A stretch of 17,023 nucleotides of DNA from Rhodospirillales bacterium (GTDB taxonomy: Bacteria; Pseudomonadota; Alphaproteobacteria; QKFK01; SZUA-500): positions 1-17,023 of the forward strand of contig QKFK01000082.1 in NCBI GenBank assembly GCA_003252195.1, given 5' to 3'. The position numbers were made by a program, and so were the translations under genes. The notes under the pieces are model-generated. The model had not been told where the DNA came from, made no database searches, and saw nothing but the letters and a program-made list of their open reading frames with translations. This document shows, one piece after another, positions 1 to 8,497 of this stretch (positions are counted from its first letter, which is position 1; every line of letters starts with the position of its first letter).

Positions 1-1254
1 AAGACACTGGATAAATATGGAATCAAACCTCGTTTTATTGCCAGAAAAGAATATAAAGATGCAATGAACAGCTTTATGTATGATGACATGACAGAAGCTC
101 AAAGAACCAGCACGACAGCCCTTGCTAATGGCTTGTTCAACCAACTTATAGGCGATATCAGCAAAGCAAGAAAAATATCAAAAGATAAGTTTATGGAATA
201 TGTAAACAATGCCCCTATTCTTGCTAATGATGCATTCAAAGCAGGTCTGGTTGATGATCTTAAATATCAACATGAGTTAGAAAAAGAATTGATAAAAGAG
301 TTTTCTACCAAAGATTTTGTATATTTAGATGAATATAGCAGAGACCTTAAACCTGCTCATAAATTTAAATCAAAAATTGCATTCTTAAAATTAGAGGGGG
401 TTATTTCATCAGGAGACAACTTATTTGCACCTCAGCTTGATGGAGCTATCATAGGGAGTCAAAGCGTTATTGAAATGCTAGATGAAATTGCTGACAACAA
501 AGACGTAAAAGCTCTAGTTATTCGTATTAACAGCCCTGGTGGTAGCTTTGGTGCTGCTGATGCAATTTGGCACAGATTAAAACAGTTTAATATTCCAGTT
601 ATTATTTCAATGGGTGATTACGCTGCTTCTGGCGGATATTACATTGCCATGGCTGGTAATAAAATTTATGCAGATAACAACACCATAACTGGCTCAATTG
701 GTGTTTTTAGTGGCAAGATAGTGTTTGAAGAAATGTGGGAAAAACTTGGCGTAAAATGGGAAACTATTAAAATTGGTGACAATGCAGACATTACCAGTCT
801 TAACAAAGATTTCTCCAAAAAATCAGAAGCTAAATTTACCCAGATATTAGATAGCGTATATAATACATTTGTAACTAATGCAGCTAATTCTCGCAACATG
901 AGCGTTGATCAAATGGAAGCATTAGCTAAAGGAAGAGTTTGGACAGGGACTATGGCTGTTAATAATGGCCTTATTGATGCCATTGGTGGTGTTAATGATG
1001 CTATTGCAGAAGCTGCCAAACAGGCAAAATTAGGTACGATAAACTACAATCTAATCACCTACCCAAGAGAAAAGAGCAAAGCAGAGTTAATCAGAGAGTT
1101 TATTGAAAAAAATGCATTATCAAATGCGGGGGAACAACTAAGCACTAAATATATCCAAAAACAGCTTCAAAATAGCTCTGTATTTAGAAAAATTAACACT
1201 ATATATAATCTACCACACGGAGAACTAACAATTACCCCCATGCAAATAAATTAA
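1..1254 (+). CDS. sppA: Signal peptide peptidase SppA, 67K type (5' end outside window)
   Basis: Membrane-bound serine/lysine protease of family S49 that degrades signal peptides after they are cleaved from exported proteins. The frame is open from base 1, so the first ATG at 64 is internal and the true N-terminus, including the expected membrane anchor, lies before the window. The visible 417 residues cover the end of the first S49 repeat and all of the second. The EYK motif at 49-57 supplies the likely catalytic lysine (codon 55-57), as in the E. coli double-domain enzyme. The nucleophile is the serine in AASGGYY (codon 628-630), 191 residues later; the Lys-Ser spacing in E. coli SppA is about 200. 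INSPGG (532-549) and TGSIGV (690-707) are further S49 motifs. The family assignment is secure; only the extent of the missing 5' part is unknown. Confidence 0.95.
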   Translation, partial: KTLDKYGIKPRFIARKEYKDAMNSFMYDDMTEAQRTSTTALANGLFNQLIGDISKARKISKDKFMEYVNNAPILANDAFKAGLVDDLKYQHELEKELIKEFSTKDFVYLDEYSRDLKPAHKFKSKIAFLKLEGVISSGDNLFAPQLDGAIIGSQSVIEMLDEIADNKDVKALVIRINSPGGSFGAADAIWHRLKQFNIPVIISMGDYAASGGYYIAMAGNKIYADNNTITGSIGVFSGKIVFEEMWEKLGVKWETIKIGDNADITSLNKDFSKKSEAKFTQILDSVYNTFVTNAANSRNMSVDQMEALAKGRVWTGTMAVNNGLIDAIGGVNDAIAEAAKQAKLGTINYNLITYPREKSKAELIREFIEKNALSNAGEQLSTKYIQKQLQNSSVFRKINTIYNLPHGELTITPMQIN

Positions 1255-1301
1255 TTTTCCAATTTGATTGGTTGCTATATAATTTATTAGTGACAAATAT
1301 T

Positions 1302-1307
1302 AAGGAG
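1302..1307 (+). promoter_or_regulatory. Ribosome binding site fixing the start of the 87-residue protein
   Basis: AAGGAG lies six bases before the ATG at 1314. It decides against an upstream in-frame TTG at 1272, which would add 14 residues and has no such site. Confidence 0.75.
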
Positions 1308-1313
1308 TTTAAG

Positions 1314-1577
1314 ATGCCTGGTTATAATGATGAAAAATCTATGAGTAACACAAAATTTAAGGTAGAAGTGGTTATCACTACCATGCGCGAAGATTCCATC
1401 CGAGGAACAGTGTTCTTAGGTGATGGAGAAAGAGTTATAGACATATTAAATGATTCGCGAAAATTTATTCCAATTTCATTGTCTAGTGGCATTATCAGAT
1501 TGATAAACAAAGACGCTATCTTCTTTATAGAACCTGTTGGGCAGAACACAAATCCAACACGTCCAGTGTGGGCATAA
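1314..1577 (+). CDS. Small conserved-looking protein of unknown function
   Basis: 87 residues from the ATG at 1314, with AAGGAG at ideal spacing. There is no signal peptide or membrane segment. After a polar N-terminus (about residues 1-12), the sequence alternates hydrophobic and polar residues (KVEVVITTM, then RGTVFLGDGERVIDILND), suggesting a small beta-rich fold. A charged turn and the phrase FIPISLSSGIIRLINKDAIFFIEP follow. The pattern vaguely recalls small DUF6812-like proteins, but that is an impression and no function is assigned. It lies 59 bases after sppA on the same strand. A TATAAT hexamer at 1278-1283 could be a -10 element, though no good -35 is seen. Codon use looks like that of the neighbours and the strong ribosome site supports a real gene. 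Confidence 0.75.
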   Translation: MPGYNDEKSMSNTKFKVEVVITTMREDSIRGTVFLGDGERVIDILNDSRKFIPISLSSGIIRLINKDAIFFIEPVGQNTNPTRPVWA

Positions 1578-1605
1578 ATATTTGTCTATTTTTTATCATT
1601 AGTTC

Positions 1606-1634
1606 TTGTAATTAATAAAAATAACTGTCATAAA
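1606..1634 (+). promoter_or_regulatory. Possible sigma-70 promoter for the HNH gene
   Basis: TTGTAA (1606-1611) and CATAAA (1629-1634) are 17 bases apart, each matching four of six consensus bases. They precede the HNH gene with a leader of about 30 bases. In AT-rich DNA such matches are common, so this is weak. Confidence 0.25.
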
Positions 1635-1671
1635 TTATATGTACGCAGCTTATTAAACGGAGGACTAAAAA

Positions 1672-2517
1672 TTGTCCCACAACAGACGTCGCAATAAGAA
1701 CAAGAACAAAGATCAGTCTTATATTCATAAAAAGCTGACTAAAGAGGAACGCTCTGCTAAAAAATCTGGCAACAGCAAATCTGCGTCGAATAAAAACGAT
1801 TCAAATGACAGAATTACAAAATACAAACTCAAATATATGAGTAACAAAGAGTATAACCAACGTTTTAATAACATATCTTCTAGTTATATTCCTTTATCAT
1901 TCAACTTCACACAAATACACGGCATTCCATTAAAGAAGATGACATATGAATGCAAACCAAAAGTGTATGACGAAAAAAGTCTTCGTATTGGCAAAAAGAA
2001 AACAAAGGCTAGAGCTGAGTTTAACGAACATAAATCAGAATTTTTGAAGTTTATCGGTAAAAACCACGTAAAAGAGCTAAAAGCTCTAGGCTTAAGCAAT
2101 AAGCAAATCTCAGAAATCGCTGCGGGGCATTCTGTAAATGGATATAATGTCCACCACAAACTACCATTGCATGGTGGTGGCTCCAACGATTTTTCAAACT
2201 TTATTTTTATGCCAATCAAAGAACATGACGATATTCATAAACATATTATAGATAAACAAATTGAGAATATTGAAATTGGCGAAAAGAGAGAGATTTTAAT
2301 TCCATGGACAGACTCACCTGTTTTTGTCCCTCCTACATATCCTAAACAACACGAAACGACTAAGGACTGGGGGGTTATTAACGACCAAAAATATAGAGTT
2401 CGCACCATAAAAGAAGATATGCCTCCATTGAGACGAAGAGAAGTAAACAAGCAGCCTCAAACAGAGCAAGAAAAGATGTTAAGCGCATTAAAATCCAAGT
2501 ACTCAAGGATTGCATAA
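1672..2517 (+). CDS. HNH-type nuclease-like protein with a basic N-terminus
   Basis: 281 residues starting at TTG (1672); GGAGG at 1659-1663 sits eight bases upstream and the next in-frame ATG is far inside, so the TTG start is well supported. Residues 1-50 are rich in Lys, Arg, Asn and Ser, look disordered and could bind nucleic acid. Residues 155-191 carry an HNH/LHH-like nuclease pattern: YNVHHKLPLHGGG with H161 and H162, an Asn in NDFSNF (N176), then H185 and H189 in EHDDIHKHI. In HNH/endonuclease-VII-type folds these positions form the beta-beta-alpha metal site. Residues 90-150 contain basic and helical stretches; the C-terminus is charged and Pro-rich. No signal peptide, secretion marker, immunity gene or modification partner is adjacent. 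The nuclease fold is a motif-based inference; the target and role (repair, defence, or toxin domain) are unknown. Confidence 0.7.
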   Translation: MSHNRRRNKNKNKDQSYIHKKLTKEERSAKKSGNSKSASNKNDSNDRITKYKLKYMSNKEYNQRFNNISSSYIPLSFNFTQIHGIPLKKMTYECKPKVYDEKSLRIGKKKTKARAEFNEHKSEFLKFIGKNHVKELKALGLSNKQISEIAAGHSVNGYNVHHKLPLHGGGSNDFSNFIFMPIKEHDDIHKHIIDKQIENIEIGEKREILIPWTDSPVFVPPTYPKQHETTKDWGVINDQKYRVRTIKEDMPPLRRREVNKQPQTEQEKMLSALKSKYSRIA

Positions 2518-2527
2518 TTATTTAATT

Positions 2528-2557
2528 AAAGCTCCTATTAATTAGGAGCTTTTTTTA
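2528..2557 (+). terminator. Rho-independent terminator after the HNH gene
   Basis: A perfect 10-bp stem (2528-2537 pairing with 2543-2552) closes a TTAAT loop and runs into a T tract. It lies 11 bases after the HNH stop codon. The opposite strand lacks a following T run, so it appears to serve only the plus strand. Confidence 0.9.
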
Positions 2558-2777
2558 TATTACACACCATTCGCTATGCTTATAAAAAAAGTGCAATAAA
2601 AATCACCCTTAAACAAAGCCATTAACAATCAGAAAAAGATTGCAACCAATAAAAACAGGTTCAGCAAACAAGATTAATAAAGCGCACGAAGATAAAATAA
2701 ATTATTAAACACACATCTAACTCATAAATAGCTATACGAGCGTGCCAACATTACGAATTTATAAACAGCGTGATATA

Positions 2778-3950
2778 TTATTTTTTATCGGGAACTGATG
2801 GAGCAACGCCTGTGCCAATTGGTCTTTTGATAATTTTTCTAACAATCGCTCCACTACCAGAATTTGTTGACGGAGGTGTTGTAGGACTAACTGGTCTAGA
2901 TGGCTGCTGCACACCTGTAGCAGGCCTGTTAAAGACCGAGCTCTGACCAATCGTAGGGCGAACAGCTGTTTGCGTTCCAGTTGTTGAGCTTCCACCAACT
3001 ACAGGTCTTTTTATAGCAGGAGGTGTAGCTGGACGAGCTACAGATGATGTTGTCGATGGAGATGTTACTCCTGGTCGATTTATAGACGGAGGAGTTATAG
3101 AGCTTCTTGCTTCAGTAGCAGATAAAGCCTTGGGTTCTCCGACAGATTTCTTTTTATAAACGCCTCTTTGACCTGCAACAGGTAAAAACGCATCAGATAC
3201 ACCAAGAACAGTCTCAGCACCACCTAAGAACAAACATGCGTCTGGACTCATTCTGGCTGCAATACGTGATAGGATATCTCTCTTTGTCTCTAAATCAAAA
3301 TAAATTAAAACATTTCGACAGAACACTACGTCAAATGTACCCAAAGATGTAAAATCATTAAGCAGGTTTAATTGTTTAAATGTAACCTTTGATTTGATTT
3401 TATCTGACAACGCCCATGTATCACCATCTTTTACAAAGTGCTTAATCAAATATTGAATAGGAAGTCCTCTTTGAACCTCAAACTGAGTATATGAGGCAAC
3501 CAAGGCTTTCTTTAAGATATCTAACGAAAGGTCAGTTCCTATAATTTCTACATTCCAGCCTGGCATTTTTGCAGAAACTTCATCTAATATCATAGCTAAA
3601 GAATAAGGCTCTTGCCCACTTGAACAAGCTGCACACCAAATACGTATTTTCTTTGTTTTAGCACGAGTTTCTAACAACTGAGGAAGTACAACTTCTTTAA
3701 ATTGTGTAAATGGAGTTGAATCCCTAAAGAAGAATGTCTCATTGGTTGTCATAGCCTCAACCACAGCTTTAACCAACTCTGCATCACCGCCTCTTAAGGC
3801 CGCAATAAGCTCTTCAATACTTGATTTTCCATTAACTCTGGCCACTGGCATAAGTCTTGTTTCAAGCAAATATAACTTATCTTCACCGATAATAATACCT
3901 GACTGTTTTTTTAGCATTTGAGTTATAAATTGGAAATCATCTGGTTTCAT
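2778..3950 (-). CDS. cheR: Chemotaxis receptor methyltransferase CheR with long Pro/Ser/Thr tail
   Basis: SAM-dependent methylation of glutamates on chemoreceptors, the adding arm of chemotactic adaptation, opposed by CheB. Residues 1-60 form the helical N-domain; MTTNETFFFRD (67-77) is the classic CheR signature. WCAACSSGQEPYS (105-117) is the SAM-binding loop, with the acidic GTDLS (138-142) after it, and VVFCRNVLIYFD (208-219) completes the methyltransferase core. The core ends near residue 266. The remaining about 125 residues are low-complexity Ser, Thr, Pro and Gly with Arg-Pro pairs at about 292, 306, 315, 331, 342, 352 and 376, ending in Lys-Lys. Typical CheR is about 270-290 residues, so this tail is an extension. 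The gene starts nine bases after cheB, and its AGGA ribosome site overlaps the cheB stop codon, implying coupled translation. Confidence 0.96.
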   Translation of the reverse strand: MKPDDFQFITQMLKKQSGIIIGEDKLYLLETRLMPVARVNGKSSIEELIAALRGGDAELVKAVVEAMTTNETFFFRDSTPFTQFKEVVLPQLLETRAKTKKIRIWCAACSSGQEPYSLAMILDEVSAKMPGWNVEIIGTDLSLDILKKALVASYTQFEVQRGLPIQYLIKHFVKDGDTWALSDKIKSKVTFKQLNLLNDFTSLGTFDVVFCRNVLIYFDLETKRDILSRIAARMSPDACLFLGGAETVLGVSDAFLPVAGQRGVYKKKSVGEPKALSATEARSSITPPSINRPGVTSPSTTSSVARPATPPAIKRPVVGGSSTTGTQTAVRPTIGQSSVFNRPATGVQQPSRPVSPTTPPSTNSGSGAIVRKIIKRPIGTGVAPSVPDKK

Positions 3951-3962
3951 TATTATTTCCTA
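3951..3962 (-). promoter_or_regulatory. cheR ribosome binding site overlapping the cheB stop codon
   Basis: On the minus strand the bases read TAGGAAATAATA immediately before the cheR ATG. The TAG is the cheB stop, and its last two bases begin the AGGA Shine-Dalgarno core. Ribosomes ending cheB therefore sit on the cheR start signal, which would keep CheB and CheR production in step. Confidence 0.65.
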
Positions 3963-5081
3963 TTTATTGGCTATTTTCTTAACATAACCAGCAATATCAT
4001 CTAGTGGCAAGACAGCGCTACAGATGTTTTTCATAGAAACCGCACCTGGCATACCCCATACAACGCTTGTTGCTTCATCTTGAGCAACAACACTACCACC
4101 TGCCTCTACAACCTTTTCTGAAGCTTTAGCTCCATCTGCGCCCATACCAGTAAATATAACTGTTAGAATCTTCTTACCATAAACATCTAAAATAGAGCGC
4201 AACATAGGCTCAACTGATGGACGGCAGAAATTCTCAGGAGGAGTATCAATAATTTTGATAACTTTTTCTGCACCACGTTTTTCAACTATCATATGGTGAC
4301 CACCTGGAGCCACATAAACACCACCATTTTTAACGACTTCACCGTCTTCACCTTCTTTTGCTTCTTTGCCATAAAAGTTTGAAATATGGCCTGCCAAAAT
4401 TTTGGTAAATGTCTCTGGCATATGCTGAGTGATAAAGATTGGCTGTGTAATGTTTGCCCCTCTTAAATTAGTAAAAAATTTACCTAGAGCTTGAGGTCCA
4501 CCTGTTGAACTACCTATAGCGATAACATCTGGCCTTAACACGTCATGTGTACGAAGGGTAAATCCACCATCTTTTTTCTGGAATAACGATGTTGTTCTAG
4601 CAACAGGAGCCTTCATTTGCGCAGTAAAAGCTTTCTTTTTGGGTCCATGTTTTCTTCTTCTAGCGGCCCCTAACGCTTTAATCTTAGTAATAAGCTCATT
4701 GCTATATTCTTTGCTACATGTGATATCTCTAGTAGAAGTTGGCTTTGCAATATAATCTGCGGCACCCATCTGCAAGGCTTTGATACTAACCTCAGCACCT
4801 TTTACAGTTAAAGTAGAGAACATAATAATTTCGAGAGTTTTATCTTCTTCTAAAAGCTTTGGAAGTGCTGTCAAACCATCCATTACTGGCATTTCAATAT
4901 CCAGAACCACCAACTCAATATCGTATTTTGATAAAGATTTTATAGCAGCTTCACCATTGTGGGCAGTTGTAACAACCTCAATTGATGGGTCATCATCTAA
5001 CGTTTTTTTAATTATCCCACGTATAACAGCTGAATCATCAACAATCATCACCTTATACGGTGGTTCATTACCCAATGCCAT
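3960..5081 (-). CDS. cheB: Chemotaxis response regulator and receptor methylesterase CheB
   Basis: 373 residues. CheB removes methyl groups from, and deamidates, chemoreceptors once phosphorylated by CheA, resetting the signalling array. The N-terminal receiver (about 8-128) has the acidic pair D15-D16, phosphoacceptor D61 in VVLDIEMPVMDG, and K113 in YIAKP. A basic linker (about 138-180, including RRRK and KKK) leads to the esterase domain. There the Ser-His-Asp triad is S192 in GSSTGGPQAL, H220 in TQHMPE and D316 in TGMGADGA. All key residues are present, so the enzyme should be active. The start is supported by AAGGGG nine bases upstream. It lies 27 bases after cheY and nine before cheR, within a che operon. 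Confidence 0.97.
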   Translation of the reverse strand: MALGNEPPYKVMIVDDSAVIRGIIKKTLDDDPSIEVVTTAHNGEAAIKSLSKYDIELVVLDIEMPVMDGLTALPKLLEEDKTLEIIMFSTLTVKGAEVSIKALQMGAADYIAKPTSTRDITCSKEYSNELITKIKALGAARRRKHGPKKKAFTAQMKAPVARTTSLFQKKDGGFTLRTHDVLRPDVIAIGSSTGGPQALGKFFTNLRGANITQPIFITQHMPETFTKILAGHISNFYGKEAKEGEDGEVVKNGGVYVAPGGHHMIVEKRGAEKVIKIIDTPPENFCRPSVEPMLRSILDVYGKKILTVIFTGMGADGAKASEKVVEAGGSVVAQDEATSVVWGMPGAVSMKNICSAVLPLDDIAGYVKKIANK

Positions 5082-5108
5082 CTAGAAAAACCCCTTTATA
5101 AACTAAAC

Positions 5109-5474
5109 CTATAGCAAACCGACTTGTTCAAACTTAGCTTGAAGTATCTCGCTATCAAACGGTTTCATAATATACTCATTAGCGCCTGCATTTATCGCCA
5201 TAACAATATGATCAAGATCATTTTCTGTAGTACAGAAAACAATAATAGGTTTATCACCCTCTGGTAGGGCGCGTAACTTTTTAGTAAATTCCAAACCATC
5301 CATCACTGGCATATTCCAGTCCAACAAAATAGCTTCAGGCATAGTCTTTTTACAAAAATCAAGAGCTTCTTGACCGTCTTCAGCTTCCTCAGGTTGAAAC
5401 TTCAATTCTGTCAAAATTTTTCTTGCTACCATTCTTATAACTTTTGAATCATCAACGATAAGACAAGTCTTCAT
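5109..5474 (-). CDS. cheY: Single-domain response regulator CheY
   Basis: 121 residues, one receiver domain and no output domain. The acidic pocket is D8-D9, the phosphoacceptor D52 (LLDWNMPVMDG), the switch threonine T82 and the conserved lysine K104 (YIMKPF). Phosphorylated by CheA, such proteins bind the flagellar motor switch or act as phosphate sinks. Its place between cheA and cheB argues for the chemotaxis role, although DWNMPVMDG receivers also occur in other relays. The ribosome site AAAGGGAG precedes the ATG. The fold ends right after the last helix, so the protein is at the short end for CheY. Whether it is the main motor-binding CheY or one of several cannot be told from this window. 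Confidence 0.93.
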   Translation of the reverse strand: MKTCLIVDDSKVIRMVARKILTELKFQPEEAEDGQEALDFCKKTMPEAILLDWNMPVMDGLEFTKKLRALPEGDKPIIVFCTTENDLDHIVMAINAGANEYIMKPFDSEILQAKFEQVGLL

Positions 5475-5586
5475 ATATTTTAGCTCCCTTTGAGAACAAC
5501 GCTATAATAAACTACCAAACATCCTAATAGTATATAACTATAATAGATTTTTAGTTTTTATACTAGCTAAAAACACCACCATTAAT

Positions 5587-8316
5587 TTAAGACACCATTG
5601 AGCCAAGCAATGAATTAAGTACTGTAACCAAAGCATCTCTATCATACTTGGTTACATAATCATCAAAACCAACCTGTCTACCCTTATCAAAATCTGCCTC
5701 TGTTGAGTGAGAAGAAAGAGCAACCAATGGTGTTGATAACCATGAACTATTTTGAGATTTCACTTCCTTAGCAAAGGCAAAACCGTCCATATCTGGCATT
5801 TCAATATCAGTTACAATCGCATCAAACCTCATTCCATCTTCTCTAAGCTCTAAGGCTTCTTTAGGATTAGAAACAGCTACAACATCGTAACCATGAGCAG
5901 AAAGCATAGGAACTGTCAAATTACGGAAGAAAGCACTATCATCAAGCATCAAAACTGTTTTTCTAGCTTTTTTAAGATTTGCTTTGCCTGTTTCATCACC
6001 GAACCAATCACCAAAAGCTTTTACGAGGTATGAACCAGCATCGATAACATCAGTGGCTTTTCCGTTAATAACAGCTGTACCAATTATGCCTTCAATATCA
6101 GCGTCTAATTCAACAGTAAGTTTATCTTCGACAATATCAACGATTTCATCTACAGCCAAGCCCATAGAGCGCTCACCTTCTGAGAACACAAGAACAGCCT
6201 GACGCCCCTCTCCTTTTAATGACATATTATCATCAATAGTAACAAGTGGCATTAAGTGTCCACGATATTGAACTACAGGGCGACCATATGTATATTCGAT
6301 TGATGAACTTTCAATTTCTTCAAGTCTAGCAACCAAAGCAAGAGGAACAGCTTTAAGATCATGTGAGCCTGAGCGGAATACAAGAAGAGAAGTTTTGTCA
6401 TCACCACCAATTGCAGCAACATCATCTTCTCTATCAGCATCGGCACCCTCTACAGTCTCACCGATTGCAGATGCAACACCATTTGGATCTAAAATCATGA
6501 TAACACTACCATCACCCAAAATTGTATTACCTGAGAATAATGTAATATGACGCAAGATTGGAGCAACAGGTTTAACAACGATTTCCTCTGTATCAAAAAC
6601 TCTATCTACAATAATACCAAATGTATATGTTCCAACTTGCAATATAACAATGAATGTTTCATTTTTATCTTCATCGTTAACTTGATTATCAAGTTTTAAC
6701 AATTTAGATAAATTTACAAGAGGAAGCAATCTATCACGCAAACGAAGAACTGGAGCATTGTTTAACACTTCAATTGTTTGCTCTGATTTTTCTGTTACAC
6801 GAACCAACTCTAATACTGAGATTTGAGGAATAGCAAAACGTTGTGTTGCAGATTCAACAATAAGAGCTGATACGATTGCCAAAGTAAGAGGAATTTTAAT
6901 AGTAAATGTAGTTCCTTTTCCTTGAACGGTTTTAAGCTCGATATTACCACCAATTTTATCGATATTGGTTTTAACAACATCCATACCAACACCACGACCA
7001 GATACTGATGTAACTTTTTGAGCAGTAGAGAACCCAGCTTTAAATATGTACTGAGCAATTTGTTGATCGCTCAACAACTCTGCTTCGCTTTCTGAGACCA
7101 AACCATTGCTAACCGCTTTTTCTCTGATACGTTCAATGCTTAGTCCTTGTCCATCATCTGAAATCTCAATAATGATGTGTCCACCTTCATGGAAAGCGTT
7201 TAGCTTAATTGTTCCAATTTCTGGCTTACCAACCGCAACACGCTCTTCTCTTGATTCCAAACCATGGTCAGCTGAGTTTCTAACCATATGAGTTAAAGGA
7301 TCTCTAATCATCTCTAACACTTGTCTATCGAGCTCTGTTTCAGCACCAAGCATTTGGAGTTCAATTTTTTTGCCTGTTTCATTACATAGATCGCGAACAA
7401 TACGAGGTAATTTTGCCCAAGCATTGCCAATTGGCTGCATGCGGGTTTTCATAACGCCTTCTTGTAAATCAGTAGTAATATGAGACAATCTTTGCAATGG
7501 AGATGAGAACTCTGAATCATCACGCCCTCTAACCATCTGTAAAAGTTGGTTACGGGTTAAAACTAATTCTGAAACCAAAGTCATTAAGTTTTCTAATAAA
7601 TCAACATTTACACGAATTGATTGGTTAGCGATTGAAGATGATGAGTCTGAATCTTTAACTTCTTGAGGTTCTTTAGTTTCAGCCTTAGCAGGAACACCAC
7701 GAGAAGCTTTTTCTTTCTGACGTTCTTTTTCCATCTCTTTATTAATATCTTCAAAAGAAGCAGCCTTTTTACCTTGAGCAAGAGCTTCTTCAACTTCAGC
7801 CAGTAATTCTGCGGCAACAGGGAAGCTATTTTGTGGTGCAGCAGGAGCTGGCGCGGCCTTTTTTTCTTCGACAGGAGCTTCAACCACCGCTTCAACTTCT
7901 TCCTCAACAATATCATCAGAAGAACTTGATTCTGCTAATTGCCCTTCAGCAGCTAGATTTAATCTTGAAATAATATCGGCATCACTACCCTCAGGCTCGA
8001 CTTCATTTTCTTCAATATAAGAAAGAATTTCTTTAATCTGATCAATTGCTTCAAAAATAAGCGTAACAGCAGGAGGTGTAACCTCTAACTCACCATCACG
8101 AAATTTGCTCATCACATTTTCACCAGCGTGAGCAATTTTTTCCAAACGAGGCAAACCTAAAAAGCCACACGTACCTTTAATTGTATGAACTAATCTAAAT
8201 ATGTTTGAAAGAAGAGCTCTATCGTTGGGATTTTTCTCCAAATTCACCAACTCTACGTCTAATGTAGCCAAGCTCTCGTTGGTCTCTGTAAGAAATTCGC
8301 TAAGTAAATCATCCAT
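5587..8316 (-). CDS. cheA: Chemotaxis histidine kinase CheA with two CheW-like domains and a C-terminal receiver
   Basis: 909 residues, a large hybrid of the central chemotaxis kinase. The HPt domain (1-105) has the phosphorylated H44 in VHTIKGTCGFLG. Residues 110-232 are an acidic, Ala/Pro-rich linker ending in Lys/Glu helix and a Ser stretch; no P2 CheY-docking domain is recognisable. The dimerisation helices (233-300) include SELVLTRNQLLQM. The ATPase domain (about 330-475) has the N box at N347 (VRNSADHGL), the DDGQG box (387-391) and GRGVGMD (440-446). A CheW-like domain follows (about 480-620), then a second (about 638-775). A receiver (785-909) has D792-D793, phosphoacceptor D837 in VTDIEMPDMDG and K890. 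No separate cheW lies nearby. GGAG upstream of the ATG supports the start. The C-terminal receiver may act as a phosphate sink or feedback element (inference). Confidence 0.97.
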   Translation of the reverse strand: MDDLLSEFLTETNESLATLDVELVNLEKNPNDRALLSNIFRLVHTIKGTCGFLGLPRLEKIAHAGENVMSKFRDGELEVTPPAVTLIFEAIDQIKEILSYIEENEVEPEGSDADIISRLNLAAEGQLAESSSSDDIVEEEVEAVVEAPVEEKKAAPAPAAPQNSFPVAAELLAEVEEALAQGKKAASFEDINKEMEKERQKEKASRGVPAKAETKEPQEVKDSDSSSSIANQSIRVNVDLLENLMTLVSELVLTRNQLLQMVRGRDDSEFSSPLQRLSHITTDLQEGVMKTRMQPIGNAWAKLPRIVRDLCNETGKKIELQMLGAETELDRQVLEMIRDPLTHMVRNSADHGLESREERVAVGKPEIGTIKLNAFHEGGHIIIEISDDGQGLSIERIREKAVSNGLVSESEAELLSDQQIAQYIFKAGFSTAQKVTSVSGRGVGMDVVKTNIDKIGGNIELKTVQGKGTTFTIKIPLTLAIVSALIVESATQRFAIPQISVLELVRVTEKSEQTIEVLNNAPVLRLRDRLLPLVNLSKLLKLDNQVNDEDKNETFIVILQVGTYTFGIIVDRVFDTEEIVVKPVAPILRHITLFSGNTILGDGSVIMILDPNGVASAIGETVEGADADREDDVAAIGGDDKTSLLVFRSGSHDLKAVPLALVARLEEIESSSIEYTYGRPVVQYRGHLMPLVTIDDNMSLKGEGRQAVLVFSEGERSMGLAVDEIVDIVEDKLTVELDADIEGIIGTAVINGKATDVIDAGSYLVKAFGDWFGDETGKANLKKARKTVLMLDDSAFFRNLTVPMLSAHGYDVVAVSNPKEALELREDGMRFDAIVTDIEMPDMDGFAFAKEVKSQNSSWLSTPLVALSSHSTEADFDKGRQVGFDDYVTKYDRDALVTVLNSLLGSMVS

Positions 8317-8395
8317 GGTCTTCTCTCCGATAATATTTTAACTATCTAAAATCTTCTGCAATCATAAAAGCATATATCATTACATAAATGCAACT

Positions 8396-8401
8396 ATTAT
8401 A
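8396..8401 (-). promoter_or_regulatory. Possible -10 element upstream of cheA
   Basis: A perfect TATAAT on the minus strand lies about 80 bases before the cheA ATG, inside the 181-base gap between chpT and cheA. No convincing -35 hexamer is found at 16-18 bases, so it is a weak candidate. The gap itself suggests cheA has its own promoter. Confidence 0.3.
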
Positions 8402-8497
8402 AGCACATAGGCATAAAATAGGCTATTATTTATTAGATTGTTATTCTAACTTCAAATTTAAGTACCTGCAATTTATTATTTTATTTAAATTAAATGC

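Noticed and set aside
1272..1313. TTG-started extension of the 87-residue protein
   Set aside because: AAGGAG at 1302-1307 is placed for the ATG at 1314 and would lie within the extension.
2558..2777. Intergenic stretch between the HNH terminator and the cheR end
   Set aside because: Searched for small genes, RNA structures and repeats; nothing convincing was seen, including no clear terminator for cheR.
4780..5085. Plus-strand open frame of 101 codons
   Set aside because: A shadow of the cheB receiver region, Ser/Ile-rich, with no supporting signals.
5548..5573. Inverted repeat TTTTTAG/CTAAAAA in the cheA-cheY gap
   Set aside because: Seven AT-rich pairs around a 12-base loop with no GC core; too weak to call a terminator.
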